From Vicinamibacterales bacterium (GTDB taxonomy: Bacteria; Acidobacteriota; Vicinamibacteria; Vicinamibacterales; 2-12-FULL-66-21), in assembly GCA_035699745.1 (NCBI GenBank), contig DASSPH010000097.1, positions 16,695 through 80,694 on the forward strand: DNA of 64,000 nt, read 5' to 3'. Shown one piece after another: positions 9,706 to 20,192 of the stretch. A program made the translations under genes and the position numbers. The notes beneath the pieces are model-generated. The model had not been told where the DNA came from. It saw only the letters and a list, made by a program, of their open reading frames with translations, and searched no databases. How positions within the stretch are numbered: position 1 is the stretch's first letter; each line of letters opens with the position of its first letter.

Positions 9706-9789
9706 ATCGGGTCATCGCGCGATCGGGCCATCGGGTGGTCGAGTCAGTCGCCCGATCACCCGATCGCCCGATCACCCGATCACCCGATT
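9706..9789. repeat. Phased 8-bp inverted array A (ATCGGGTN / CCCGATCA)
   Basis: The left arm carries four octamers (ATCGGGTC, ATCGCGCG, ATCGGGCC, ATCGGGTG). The right arm carries five octamers of the reverse-complement type, CCCGATCA or CCCGATCG. The centre is near GTCGAGTCAGTC, giving a long imperfect hairpin. The array ends five bases before the GTG of guaA and fills the space where a ribosome binding site would be. The same CCCGATCR unit recurs in the larger array at 29529-29663. Confidence 0.85.
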
Positions 9790-9793
9790 CACT

Positions 9794-11344
<1,551 letters not shown>

Positions 11345-11345
11345 C

Positions 11346-11558
11346 GATTGCAGATTGGCGGTTGCAGATTGCAGATCGACGGGTTGATGATTGTGGATTG
11401 CGGATCGACGGATTGGCGATTGGCGATTGGGGTGACCGCCACTCGGCAATCCTCAATCCGCCAATCGCCGCTCCCCAATCGCCAATCTTCAATCCGTCGA
11501 TCGCCAATCGCCAATCGTCAACCGCCGATCGCCAATCTGCAATCTGCACTCGGCAATG
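11346..11558. repeat. Phased 7-bp inverted array B (GATTGNN / NNCAATC) running into the dnaE start codon
   Basis: It begins just after the guaA stop. Twelve left units at 11346-11431 follow GATTGNN with a few 8-mers (for example GGATTGGC). After the centre at 11432-11437 come seventeen right units at 11438-11558 of the reverse-complement form NNCAATC. The last unit is GGCAATG, whose ATG is the dnaE start codon. Bases CAATC are nearly fixed and the first two positions vary (GC, CT, CC, TT, TG). No other feature is seen in this 211-base gap. Confidence 0.9.
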
Positions 11559-14500
11559 ACTGATTTCGTCCACCTGCACCTGCACTCGGAATTCTCCCTG
11601 CTGGACGGTGCCTGCAGGATCGAGGAATTACTCGACAAGGCGGTCGAGCTGCGGATGCCGGCGATGGCGATCACCGAGCACGGCAACATGTTCTCGTCGG
11701 TGGTCTTCCACGACCAGGCGCGCAAGCGGGGGATCAATCCGATTCTCGGCTGCGAGGTCTACGTCGCGCCGGGCGATCGGCGGACGAAGAGCGGGACGCC
11801 GGGGGAGACGGCGAATCACCTCGTCCTCCTCGCCGAGACCAACGAGGGGTACCACAACCTGATCAAGCTGGTCTCGTCCGGCTACACCGAGGGGTTCTAT
11901 TACAAGCCGCGCATCGACAAGGACCTGCTGGCGCGGCACGCCACGGGGCTGATCGGTCTGAGCAGCTGCCTCAAGGGGGAGGTCGCCACCGGCATCCGCA
12001 CCGAGCAGCAGCAGAAGGCGATCGCGGCGGCCGCCGCCTACCGCGACATTCTCGGCCGCGAGAACTTCTTCCTCGAGATGCAGTTCCAGGGGATCGAGGA
12101 ACAGAAGACGGTCAACGCCGGGCTGCAGCCGATCGCGAAGGACCTGGGGCTGGACCTGGTCGTTACCAACGACGTCCACTACCTCAAGAACTCGGACTTC
12201 AAGCCGCACGACATCCTGCTCTGCATCGGCACCGGCAAGACGGTGAACGACGCCGAGCGCCTGAAGTATCACGGCGATCAGTTCTACCTGAAGACGGCCG
12301 ACGAGATGCGCGCCGTCTTCCCGGACTTTGGCGAGGCCATCGCGCGGACGGTGCAGATCGCCGCCCGCTGCAACGTCGATCTCTCGTTCAAGGAGAACTA
12401 CCTCCCGAACTTCGACGTCCCGCCCGGCTTCACGCTCGATGACTACTTCGAGCACGAGGTCCGGCTCGGTTTTGCGGCGCGGCTGCCGAAGCTGCAGGAA
12501 CTGGCGGCGCGCGGCGTCCTCAAGCACACCATCGACGAGTACGAGCGGCGGCTCTCGTACGAGATCGACATGATCAAGAAGATGAAGTACCCCGGGTACT
12601 TCATGATCGTGTGGGATTTCATCCGCTACGCGCGGGAGCAGGGGATTCCCGTCGGACCCGGACGCGGATCCGCCGCCGGCAGCCTCATCGCCTACTGCCT
12701 CCGCATCACCGACGTCGATCCCATCGAGTACGACCTGATCTTCGAGCGCTTCCTCAACCCCGAGCGCGTCTCGCTGCCCGACATCGACATCGATTTCTGC
12801 GAGCGGCGCCGCGGCGAGGTCATCGACTACGTCACCCGCAAGTACGGCCGCGAGAACGTCGCCCAGATCATCACCTTCGGGACGATGAAGGCGCGCGCGG
12901 TGGTGCGCGACGTCGCGCGGGTCATGGACATTCCGTACGCGGACGCCGACAAGGTCGCGAAAGCGGTGCCGCCGGCGCTCGACATGACGCTGAAGAAGGC
13001 GCTGGAGGAGAGCCCGGCGCTGAAGGACATGCAGCAGAAGGACGAGCGCGTCAGGGAGCTGCTCGCCGTCGCGCAGCGTCTCGAAGGGATGACCCGCCAC
13101 GCCTCGGTGCATGCCGCCGGCGTGGTGATCGCGCCGCGTCCGCTGACCGAATTCGTCCCGCTCTACAAGTCGCAGAAGGACGAGATCGTCACCCAGTGGG
13201 CGATGAAGGAGGTGGAGCGCGTCGGCCTCCTGAAGATGGACTTCCTCGGGCTGAGCACGCTGACGCTCATCCAGGACTGCCTCGCCGAGATCAAGCGGAC
13301 GGAGGGGATCGACCTCGACATCGACGCCATCCCGCTCGACGACGACAAGACCTACAAGCTGTTCGCCGACGGGCAGACCTACGGCGTGTTCCAGTTCGAG
13401 AGCTCCGGGATGCGCGAGCTGCTGCGCAAGGCCAAGCCGGAGCGGCTCGACGACCTGATCGCGCTCAACGCCCTCTATCGGCCGGGTCCGTTGAAATCGG
13501 GGATGGTGGACGACTTCATCTCCCGCAAGCAGGGGAAGACCGAGGTGAAGTACGAGCTGAAACAGCTCGAGCCGATCCTCTCCGACACCTACGGCGTCAT
13601 CGCCTACCAGGAACAGGTCATGCGCATCGCCGCGGTCCTGGCCGGGTTCACGATGGGGCAGTCGGACGTGCTGCGCAAGGCCATGGGCAAGAAGGATCCC
13701 AAGGTCATGGCCAAGCAGCGCGAGGCCTTCATGGAAGGGGCGCTGAAGAACGGCATCAACGAGAAGAAGGCCAGGAAGATCTTCGATCTGATGGAGTTCT
13801 TCGCCGGCTACGGCTTCAACAAGTCGCACTCCACCACCTACGCCTGGGTGGCGTACCAGACCGCGTATCTGAAGGCGAACTATCCCTCGCATTTCATGGC
13901 GGCGCTGCTGACGATCGAAGCCGCCAACACCGACAAGCTGGCGATGTACCTCGGCGAGTGCCGCGACCTCGGGATCCCGATCCTGCCGCCCGACATCAAC
14001 ACGAGCCAGCTCGCCTTCACGGTGGAGACCGGCCGCGCGGCGCAGGCGGTGCTCGACGGCATCACGCTGCCGAACCCGCCCGTCCGCTTCGGCCTGTGCG
14101 CCGTCAAGAACGTCGGCGAAGGGGCGATTCTCTCGATGCTCGGCGTCCGCGAGAAGCGCGGGCGCATCGACTCGCTGTTCACGCTCTGCGAGGAGGTCGA
14201 CCAGCGGCTGGTCAACAAGCGTCCGATCGAGAGCCTGATCAAGGCCGGCGCCTTCGACGACCTCGCCGACGGCCCCATTCCCTCGCGGCGGGCGCGGCTG
14301 TACGCCGCCGTCGACAAGGCCATCGAGCACGGCAGCCGCCACCAGCGCAATCGCGACGAGGGCATGGTGTCCTTCTTCGACCTGACCCATGACGACGAGC
14401 CGGCGGCGGCGATTCCGCTGCCCGAGGCGCCCGCGTGGAGCGAAGCGCAGCAGCTCGCCTTCGAGAAGGAATCGCTCGGTCTGTACATGAGCGGCCATCC

Positions 14501-15068
14501 GCTCGAGCGCTTCAGCGACGAGCTCAAGGCGTTCGGCGCGCAGCGCATCGCCGACTTGTCGCAGTCGCTCGCCGATGTCTGGGCCGGCGGCATCGTCAGC
14601 GGGCTGCGCCCGCTGAAGACCAAGAAGGGGGACCGCATGGCGGTCTTCATGCTCGACGACATCGCCGGCGGCGTCGAAGTGGTCGTGTTCCCCGAAACGT
14701 TCGGCAAGCACGGGCATCTGATCGCCGCCGATGCGATGCTGCTGGTGCGCGGCAAGTTCGAGAAGGACGACGAGTCGGCGCGGATCGTCGCCACCGAGCT
14801 GCAGCCGATCTCGCTGCTGAAGGAGCGCACCACGCGGGAGGTCGTGATCCACCTGCAGGTGCCGTCGCGGCACCAGATGGAGGCGCTGGCGGAGCTGCTC
14901 TCGCGCCACCGCGGCGACCGCAAGGTGCTGCTGGAACTCGACGTCAAGAAGAACGGCGGCCCCGGCCTGGTCGTCCGCGCGGACGTCGCGCAGCGGGTGA
15001 GGCCGTCGGAGAAGCTGGTCGAGGAGGTCGAGTCGCTCTGCGGCGCGGGGTCGGTCGAACTGCGTTAG
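11556..15068 (+). CDS. dnaE: DNA polymerase III alpha subunit
   Basis: Replicative DNA polymerase catalytic subunit, 1,170 residues, the normal DnaE length. The N-terminal PHP domain carries HLHLHSEFSLLDG and ITEHGNM. The palm domain has GRGSAAGSLIAY and the catalytic aspartates in PDIDIDFCERRRGEVIDYV near residues 407-425, plus the third acidic position in KMDFLGLSTLTLI near residue 560. The beta-clamp-side region and the OB domain (GDRMAVFMLDDIAGGVEVVV) follow. The C-terminus ends soon after the tau-binding region. The start ATG is inside array B and no Shine-Dalgarno is visible. Confidence 0.95.
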   Translation: MTDFVHLHLHSEFSLLDGACRIEELLDKAVELRMPAMAITEHGNMFSSVVFHDQARKRGINPILGCEVYVAPGDRRTKSGTPGETANHLVLLAETNEGYHNLIKLVSSGYTEGFYYKPRIDKDLLARHATGLIGLSSCLKGEVATGIRTEQQQKAIAAAAAYRDILGRENFFLEMQFQGIEEQKTVNAGLQPIAKDLGLDLVVTNDVHYLKNSDFKPHDILLCIGTGKTVNDAERLKYHGDQFYLKTADEMRAVFPDFGEAIARTVQIAARCNVDLSFKENYLPNFDVPPGFTLDDYFEHEVRLGFAARLPKLQELAARGVLKHTIDEYERRLSYEIDMIKKMKYPGYFMIVWDFIRYAREQGIPVGPGRGSAAGSLIAYCLRITDVDPIEYDLIFERFLNPERVSLPDIDIDFCERRRGEVIDYVTRKYGRENVAQIITFGTMKARAVVRDVARVMDIPYADADKVAKAVPPALDMTLKKALEESPALKDMQQKDERVRELLAVAQRLEGMTRHASVHAAGVVIAPRPLTEFVPLYKSQKDEIVTQWAMKEVERVGLLKMDFLGLSTLTLIQDCLAEIKRTEGIDLDIDAIPLDDDKTYKLFADGQTYGVFQFESSGMRELLRKAKPERLDDLIALNALYRPGPLKSGMVDDFISRKQGKTEVKYELKQLEPILSDTYGVIAYQEQVMRIAAVLAGFTMGQSDVLRKAMGKKDPKVMAKQREAFMEGALKNGINEKKARKIFDLMEFFAGYGFNKSHSTTYAWVAYQTAYLKANYPSHFMAALLTIEAANTDKLAMYLGECRDLGIPILPPDINTSQLAFTVETGRAAQAVLDGITLPNPPVRFGLCAVKNVGEGAILSMLGVREKRGRIDSLFTLCEEVDQRLVNKRPIESLIKAGAFDDLADGPIPSRRARLYAAVDKAIEHGSRHQRNRDEGMVSFFDLTHDDEPAAAIPLPEAPAWSEAQQLAFEKESLGLYMSGHPLERFSDELKAFGAQRIADLSQSLADVWAGGIVSGLRPLKTKKGDRMAVFMLDDIAGGVEVVVFPETFGKHGHLIAADAMLLVRGKFEKDDESARIVATELQPISLLKERTTREVVIHLQVPSRHQMEALAELLSRHRGDRKVLLELDVKKNGGPGLVVRADVAQRVRPSEKLVEEVESLCGAGSVELR

Positions 15069-15101
15069 CCGAGTGCGAGAGTGAGTGCGATACTGTCCCT
15101 C

Positions 15102-15177
15102 ACAGGAGAACGGGAGCACAGGAGCTTTTTTCGGGAGAGGAAACAGCGTCTCTTGTGCTCCGCTGCTCCGGTGAGAG
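15102..15177. repeat. Small 8-bp inverted array I (ACRGGAGM / NNTGCTCC)
   Basis: The gap between dnaE and accA (15069-15204) holds three octamers ACAGGAGA, ACGGGAGC and ACAGGAGC at 15102-15125, a T-run at 15126-15131, then TGTGCTCC and GCTGCTCC at 15154-15169. The two halves are roughly reverse complementary. The T-run after the left arm could weakly terminate transcription. It is shorter and less regular than the other arrays. Confidence 0.55.
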
Positions 15178-15204
15178 ACAGCGGAGACTGGCCGAAAGCG
15201 GACT

Positions 15205-16212
15205 ATGCCCGAACTGCTGGAATTTGAAGAACCGATCGCCGTCCTGATGAAGGAAATCGAGGCGCTCAGCATGCTGCCCTCGACGCCGGCGCGCGACCGA
15301 TCGATTGACTCGCTGCGGCGCCGCGCCGACGAGATCCGCGTCGAGATCTTCCGCACGCTGACGCCGTGGCAGCGGGTGCTGGTCGCGCGGCATCCGAGCC
15401 GGCCCAACACCCTCGACTACGTCGAGCGGTTGTTCACCGAGGTCGAGGAGCTGCACGGCGATCGCCGCTTCGCCGACGATCACGCCATCGTCGCCGGCAC
15501 CGCCAGCTACAAGGGGCAGTCCGTGGTGTTCGTCGGGCACCAGAAGGGGCGGGACACCAAGCAGAAGATCTACCGCAACTTCGGCTACGCCCGTCCCGAG
15601 GGCTACCGCAAGGCGATGCGGGTGATGCTGATGGCGCAGAAGTTCTCGCGCCCGATCGTCGTGTTCATCGACACCCCGGCGGCGTATCCCGGGATGGAGT
15701 CGGAGGAGCGCGGCGTCGCCGAAGCGATCGCCTGGAACCTGCGCGAGATGATGATGCTCGAGGTGCCGATCGTCGTCATGGTCTGCGGCGAAGGGGGCAG
15801 CGGCGGCGCGCTGGGGATCGCGATCGGCGACCGCGTGCTGATGCAGGAGTTCTCGGTCTACAGCGTCATTCCGCCGGAGGGCTGCGCCGCGATCCTCTGG
15901 CGCGACGCGAACAAGAAGGTCGAAGCCGCCACGGCGCTGAAGATCACCGCCCCCGACATGGTCGCGCTCGGGCTGGTCGACGACATCATCCCCGAACCCG
16001 CGGGCGGCGCCCACAACGACTACGACAAGGCGACCGCGCTGATCGATCAGGCGCTGTCGGATTCGCTGGCGAAGAGCCTGTCGATGACCGTCGCCCAGCG
16101 GCTCGACGCCCGCTACGAAAAGTTCCGGCGGATGGGGGATGTCGGGTACGTGGAGGCGGCCCCCGGCCTCACGCCCGAGCCTTCGGCCGGGGCCGGGCCG
16201 ACCGGTTCATGA
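15205..16212 (+). CDS. accA: Acetyl-CoA carboxylase carboxyltransferase subunit alpha
   Basis: Alpha half of the carboxyltransferase that moves CO2 from biotin carboxyl carrier protein to acetyl-CoA, the first step of fatty acid synthesis. The 335-residue protein starts MPELLEFEEPIAVLMKEIEA. It has the AccA landmarks LTPWQRVLVARHPSRPN, the oxyanion-hole glycines in GEGGSGGALGI and EFSVYSVIPPEGCAAILW. The ending VEAAPGLTPEP is longer and more proline-rich than usual. accD and accB are not in the window. The stop overlaps the recJ start by four bases (ATGA). Confidence 0.95.
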   Translation: MPELLEFEEPIAVLMKEIEALSMLPSTPARDRSIDSLRRRADEIRVEIFRTLTPWQRVLVARHPSRPNTLDYVERLFTEVEELHGDRRFADDHAIVAGTASYKGQSVVFVGHQKGRDTKQKIYRNFGYARPEGYRKAMRVMLMAQKFSRPIVVFIDTPAAYPGMESEERGVAEAIAWNLREMMMLEVPIVVMVCGEGGSGGALGIAIGDRVLMQEFSVYSVIPPEGCAAILWRDANKKVEAATALKITAPDMVALGLVDDIIPEPAGGAHNDYDKATALIDQALSDSLAKSLSMTVAQRLDARYEKFRRMGDVGYVEAAPGLTPEPSAGAGPTGS

Positions 16213-17930
16213 AATCGATCTTCTGGGACCATCTCCCCTGTGACGACGAGGCCGCGCGGCAGCTGGGCGCGGCCCTGAACCTGCACCCCACCGTCGCCCG
16301 CCTGCTGTGCCTGCGCGGACTCCGCGATCCGGAGGCCGCGGCACGTTTCCTCAGTCCGTCCATGGATCACCTCCACGACCCGTTCCGCCTCGCAGGCATG
16401 CGCCAGGCCGTCGAGCGGCTGGAGCGGGCGATCGCCAACCAGGAGCGGATCGCGATTCATGGCGACTACGACGTCGACGGCATCACCTCCACCGTCATCC
16501 TGCGGCGCGCGCTGGAGATGCTCGGCGCCGAGGTCGTGCATTTCATTCCGGAGCGCCTGCGCGACGGGTACGGACTGCAGCCGGCGGCGATCGAGCGGCT
16601 CCATGCGGAAGGCGTCCACCTCATCGTCTCGGTGGACTGCGGCATTCGCGCCACCGAAGCCACCATCCGCGCCCGCGATCTCGGCGTCGATCTGATCATC
16701 ACCGACCACCACGAGCCCGAAGGCACGCTGCCGCCGGCGCTGGCGGTGATCAATCCGAAGCGGCAGGACTGCTCGTACCCCGACAAGAATCTCGCGGGCG
16801 TCGGCGTGGCGCTGAAAGTCGTCCAGGCCCTCTGCACTCGCGCCGGGAAGGAGAAGTGGCTGCCCGCGTTCGTCAAGATCGCGGCGATCGGCACGCTCGC
16901 CGACGTGGTTCCGCTGGTCGGCGAGAACCGGGTGATTGCCAAGCTCGGACTCCAGTCGCTGAGCCGCGGCCGGCACACGGTCGGTCTGCGCGCGCTCCTC
17001 GAGGCGTCCGGGCTCACCGGCAAGACCATCGACAGCTATCAGGTCGGGTTCATCCTGGCGCCGCGCGTCAACGCCGCGGGCCGGATGAGCACCCCCGACA
17101 TCGCCACCCGTCTGCTGCTCGCCACCGACGAGGGCTCGTTGGAGGAGGCGCGGGCGCTGGCGCAGCAGCTCAACGAGGAAAACCTGAAGCGTCAGACCGA
17201 GGAAGCGGATCTGATCGCGCAGGCGAAGAAGGCGATCGAAACCGACCCGGCGATCGGCGCGCACAACGTGCTCGTCGTCGGCGGCGACGGCTGGCACCGC
17301 GGCGTCATCGGCATCGTCGCGTCCAAACTCGTCGACGCGTTCTGCAAGCCGGCGATCGTGCTGTCCGTCGACGGCGGGATCGCGCACGGCTCGTGCCGCA
17401 GCATCCCGGCGTTCGACATGCTCGGTGCGCTCGAGCGCTGCGGCGAATTCTTCCTCCGCTACGGCGGCCATCGACAGGCCGCGGGTCTGACGATGGACGC
17501 GGCGAACATTCCGGCGTTCCGCGCGCGGATCAACGCCCACGCCGACGACGTGCTCGAGCCCGACCATCTGCGTCCGCGGCTGCGCATCGACGGCGCGCTG
17601 AACCTGAAGCACATCACGCCCGAACTCGTCGAAGGTCTCACTGCGATGGCGCCGTTCGGGCTCGCCAACCCGCGCCCCGTCTTCCATGCCATGCCGGTCG
17701 AGATCGTCGACGGTCCCCGGCCGATCAAGGACCGGCACCTCAAGATGACGTTCCGCCAGGACGGCCGCAGCTTCCGCGCCATCGCCTGGCGCGCCGCCGA
17801 GCGCGCCGCCTTCCTCACCGAGAACCGGGCCGGCGTCAATCTCGCCTTTTCACTCGAGCAGAACGAGTTCCAGGGCGAGACATACCTGGAGCTCACCGTC
17901 GCCGACTTCAAGAGCCTCAGCGACCTATAA
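16209..17930 (+). CDS. recJ: Single-stranded-DNA-specific exonuclease RecJ
   Basis: Degrades 5' single-stranded DNA in recombination and mismatch repair. The 573-residue protein has the DHH-superfamily motifs IAIHGDYDVDGITS (motif I), VSVDCGIRA (II), ITDHHEPEG (the DHH motif, III) and IAAIGTLADVVPL (IV). The DHHA1 half has DGWHRGVIGIVASKL and GGHRQAAGLTM, followed by the RecJ OB domain (LKMTFRQDGRSFRAIAW). The ATG at 16209 overlaps accA, suggesting coupled translation. The length matches other RecJ proteins. Confidence 0.94.
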   Translation: MKSIFWDHLPCDDEAARQLGAALNLHPTVARLLCLRGLRDPEAAARFLSPSMDHLHDPFRLAGMRQAVERLERAIANQERIAIHGDYDVDGITSTVILRRALEMLGAEVVHFIPERLRDGYGLQPAAIERLHAEGVHLIVSVDCGIRATEATIRARDLGVDLIITDHHEPEGTLPPALAVINPKRQDCSYPDKNLAGVGVALKVVQALCTRAGKEKWLPAFVKIAAIGTLADVVPLVGENRVIAKLGLQSLSRGRHTVGLRALLEASGLTGKTIDSYQVGFILAPRVNAAGRMSTPDIATRLLLATDEGSLEEARALAQQLNEENLKRQTEEADLIAQAKKAIETDPAIGAHNVLVVGGDGWHRGVIGIVASKLVDAFCKPAIVLSVDGGIAHGSCRSIPAFDMLGALERCGEFFLRYGGHRQAAGLTMDAANIPAFRARINAHADDVLEPDHLRPRLRIDGALNLKHITPELVEGLTAMAPFGLANPRPVFHAMPVEIVDGPRPIKDRHLKMTFRQDGRSFRAIAWRAAERAAFLTENRAGVNLAFSLEQNEFQGETYLELTVADFKSLSDL

Positions 17931-17932
17931 TT

Positions 17933-18019
17933 GATTTGGAAATCTGGAAATTTGGAAATTTGGAAATCTGGATCTTAGATTCCCACATTTCCACATTTCC
18001 ACATTTCCAGATTGCCCGG
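17933..18019. repeat. Symmetric 8-bp inverted array G (AATYTGGA / TTTCCACA)
   Basis: It starts two bases after the recJ stop. Five left octamers (GATTTGGA, AATCTGGA, AATTTGGA, AATTTGGA, AATCTGGA) at 17933-17972, a 7-base centre TCTTAGA, and five right octamers (TTCCCACA, TTTCCACA twice, TTTCCAGA, TTGCCCGG) at 17980-18019. It ends just before the next gene. It is far more AT-rich than its surroundings, so the unit does not simply follow genomic base composition. Confidence 0.88.
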
Positions 18020-18026
18020 ATCTCCC

Positions 18027-20192
18027 ATGTGGCAGAAGCGCCTGCGCTTTGCGATAGCCCTGTTCGTGGCGATCTTTGCCATCGCCGTCGTGGTGTCGCT
18101 GCGGAAGGGACGCGAGGCGGGGCGGCGGGCGGCGGTTCCGGCGCCGCAGCTCGAAAAGGACGCGATCAGCAAGGGAGGCGCGGGGCACGTCGATACCCGC
18201 GACAGGGGGAAGGGCGGCATCTCGCTGAAGTTCGGCAGCCAGATCACCTATGCCGACAACCGGTCCAGGTTGTCCGACGGCGTCACCCTGATCATTCCCG
18301 ACAAGAACGGGCGGTCGATCACCATCGAATCGAAAGAGGCGGAGATCACGCGGCCCGAGGGCAGGCAGATCGGCAACTCCAGCTTCACCGGCGGAGTCAA
18401 ACTCACCACCAGCGACGGCATCGTCGTCACCTCGCCCACCGCGACCTACAGCGACCAGGACCAGACGGCACGCATACCCGGCGCGGTCGCGTTTTCGAAG
18501 GGGCGCATGACCGGCTCGGCGGTCGGCGCGACGTTCGATCAGACGCGCAACGTGCTGTGGCTGCTCGACCAGGCGAAGGTCGACGTGGCGCCCGACAAGA
18601 CCGGCGGCGGCGAGATTCACATCACCGCGAAGACGGCCGGCATGGCGCGCAACGAGCATTACATGAAGTTCCAGGGGAACGCGCGCCTCGAGGGGCAGCA
18701 CCACACCCTCACCGGCGACGACGTCACGGCGTTCCTGACCGAGGATGACGAACGGATGACGCGGATGGAGCTGCGCGGCAGCGCCGCGATCGTCGGCAAG
18801 CCGGGCGCGAGCGGACCGGAGGACATGCGTGCCAGGGACATCGACCTCGCCTACGCCGAGGACGGGCGCACCCTGCGGTCGGCGAAGATGATCGAGAACG
18901 CGTCCATGCAGCTGCCCGGCGAGAAGGGGCGCGCCGGGCGCCGGATCGCCGGACGGACGATCGACGTCGCGATGGCGCCCGACGGATCGACGGTCACGAA
19001 CCTCGCCGCGAACGAGAGCGTCCAGGTCGACCTGCCGGCCGAAGGGGAGACCCCGGCGCGACGCATTCGCGCCGCGTCGCTGCTCGCGACCGGGCAGTCG
19101 GCCGCCGGCATCGACGCCGCGACGTTCTCCGGAAACGTCGAGTATCGTGAGTCGCGCGCCGCACGCGGCAAGACCCCCGCCGTCGAGCGCACCGCGCGAT
19201 CCGCGCGCATGGACCTGAAAACCCGGCCGGGCTTCGGAGACATCGAGCAGGCGAACTTCCACACCAACGTGCACTTCACCGATGGCGCCAAGACGTCCGC
19301 GGACGCCCCGACCGCGGTGTACGTCATCGGCCAGGATCGGCTCGACCTGGGCGCCGATCAGGGAGACACCGGACCCGGGCCGCACGTCTCGGACGGCCGC
19401 ATCAGCGTCGAGGCGCGGACGATTTCGATGGTGCTCGGCACGCAGATCATGAAGGCGGACACGAACGTGCGCAGCGTGATGATCGGATCGAAGCCGGGCG
19501 CCAAGGCGGAGGGGGGCGTCCGCATGCCTTCGATGCTGAAGCAGGAACAGCCGGTCAACGTCAAATCGAACCGGCTGGACTACGATGGCGCCAACTCGAT
19601 GGCCACCTACGACGGCAACGCCCGCCTCTGGCAGGAGGATACGACCATCCGCGCCGACCGGATCAGGCTCGAGGACAAGACCGGCAACCTGCGCGCGACC
19701 GGCAGCGTCGTGACCTCGATGGTGCTGACGGAGGCGAACGATTCCGCCGCCAAGCCGGGCGCAGCGCCGCAGGCGACCAACACGACCGCCGAAGAGCTCC
19801 TGTACGAGGATCAGCGTCATCGGGCCACTTACACCGGCAAGGCGCACATGAGCGGACCCAACGGCGACATCACGGCGGCAAAGATCGAGCTCTTCCTGGC
19901 GGAGCAGGGGGGGCAGCTCGAGCGCGCCGAAGCCGACGGCAATGTCGTCTCCCGCCAGGAGCTGCGCCGCGCTTACGGCCAGCACCTCACCTACAACACG
20001 AAGGACGGCACGTACACGATGACCGGCAGTCCGGTGAAGGTCTACGACGACACCCCGGGCGACTGCCGGGTCACGGAAGGGGCGATCGCGACCTTTCAAC
20101 GGGTCGCCGGCGCCTCGTCCGTGCAGGGCAGCGACGCATTTCCCCACAAGAGCGGCCCAGCGGTCTGCGGTTCCGGCCCCGGGACCTACTGA
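18027..20192 (+). CDS. LptC/LptA (OstA)-like LPS transport protein, multi-domain
   Basis: A 721-residue protein with one N-terminal membrane anchor (RFAIALFVAIFAIAVVVSL) and a long periplasmic beta-rich part. Repeated OstA-type stretches occur, for example ISLKFGSQITYADNR, EHYMKFQGNARLEGQ, NRLDYDGANSMATYDGNARL and LTYNTKDGTYTMTGSPVKVYD. An LptC-type anchor is therefore joined to several LptA-type jellyroll segments, forming a potential one-chain bridge for lipopolysaccharide. The lptB gene follows immediately and rpoN next, as in proteobacterial lptC-lptA-lptB-rpoN clusters. I chose ATG 18027; a TTG at 18012 lies inside array G. Confidence 0.8.
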   Translation: MWQKRLRFAIALFVAIFAIAVVVSLRKGREAGRRAAVPAPQLEKDAISKGGAGHVDTRDRGKGGISLKFGSQITYADNRSRLSDGVTLIIPDKNGRSITIESKEAEITRPEGRQIGNSSFTGGVKLTTSDGIVVTSPTATYSDQDQTARIPGAVAFSKGRMTGSAVGATFDQTRNVLWLLDQAKVDVAPDKTGGGEIHITAKTAGMARNEHYMKFQGNARLEGQHHTLTGDDVTAFLTEDDERMTRMELRGSAAIVGKPGASGPEDMRARDIDLAYAEDGRTLRSAKMIENASMQLPGEKGRAGRRIAGRTIDVAMAPDGSTVTNLAANESVQVDLPAEGETPARRIRAASLLATGQSAAGIDAATFSGNVEYRESRAARGKTPAVERTARSARMDLKTRPGFGDIEQANFHTNVHFTDGAKTSADAPTAVYVIGQDRLDLGADQGDTGPGPHVSDGRISVEARTISMVLGTQIMKADTNVRSVMIGSKPGAKAEGGVRMPSMLKQEQPVNVKSNRLDYDGANSMATYDGNARLWQEDTTIRADRIRLEDKTGNLRATGSVVTSMVLTEANDSAAKPGAAPQATNTTAEELLYEDQRHRATYTGKAHMSGPNGDITAAKIELFLAEQGGQLERAEADGNVVSRQELRRAYGQHLTYNTKDGTYTMTGSPVKVYDDTPGDCRVTEGAIATFQRVAGASSVQGSDAFPHKSGPAVCGSGPGTY

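Noticed and set aside
11628..15410. A 1,260-codon open frame on the minus strand
   Set aside because: It is a shadow of dnaE and accA with no recognisable motif. Both sense proteins are certain.
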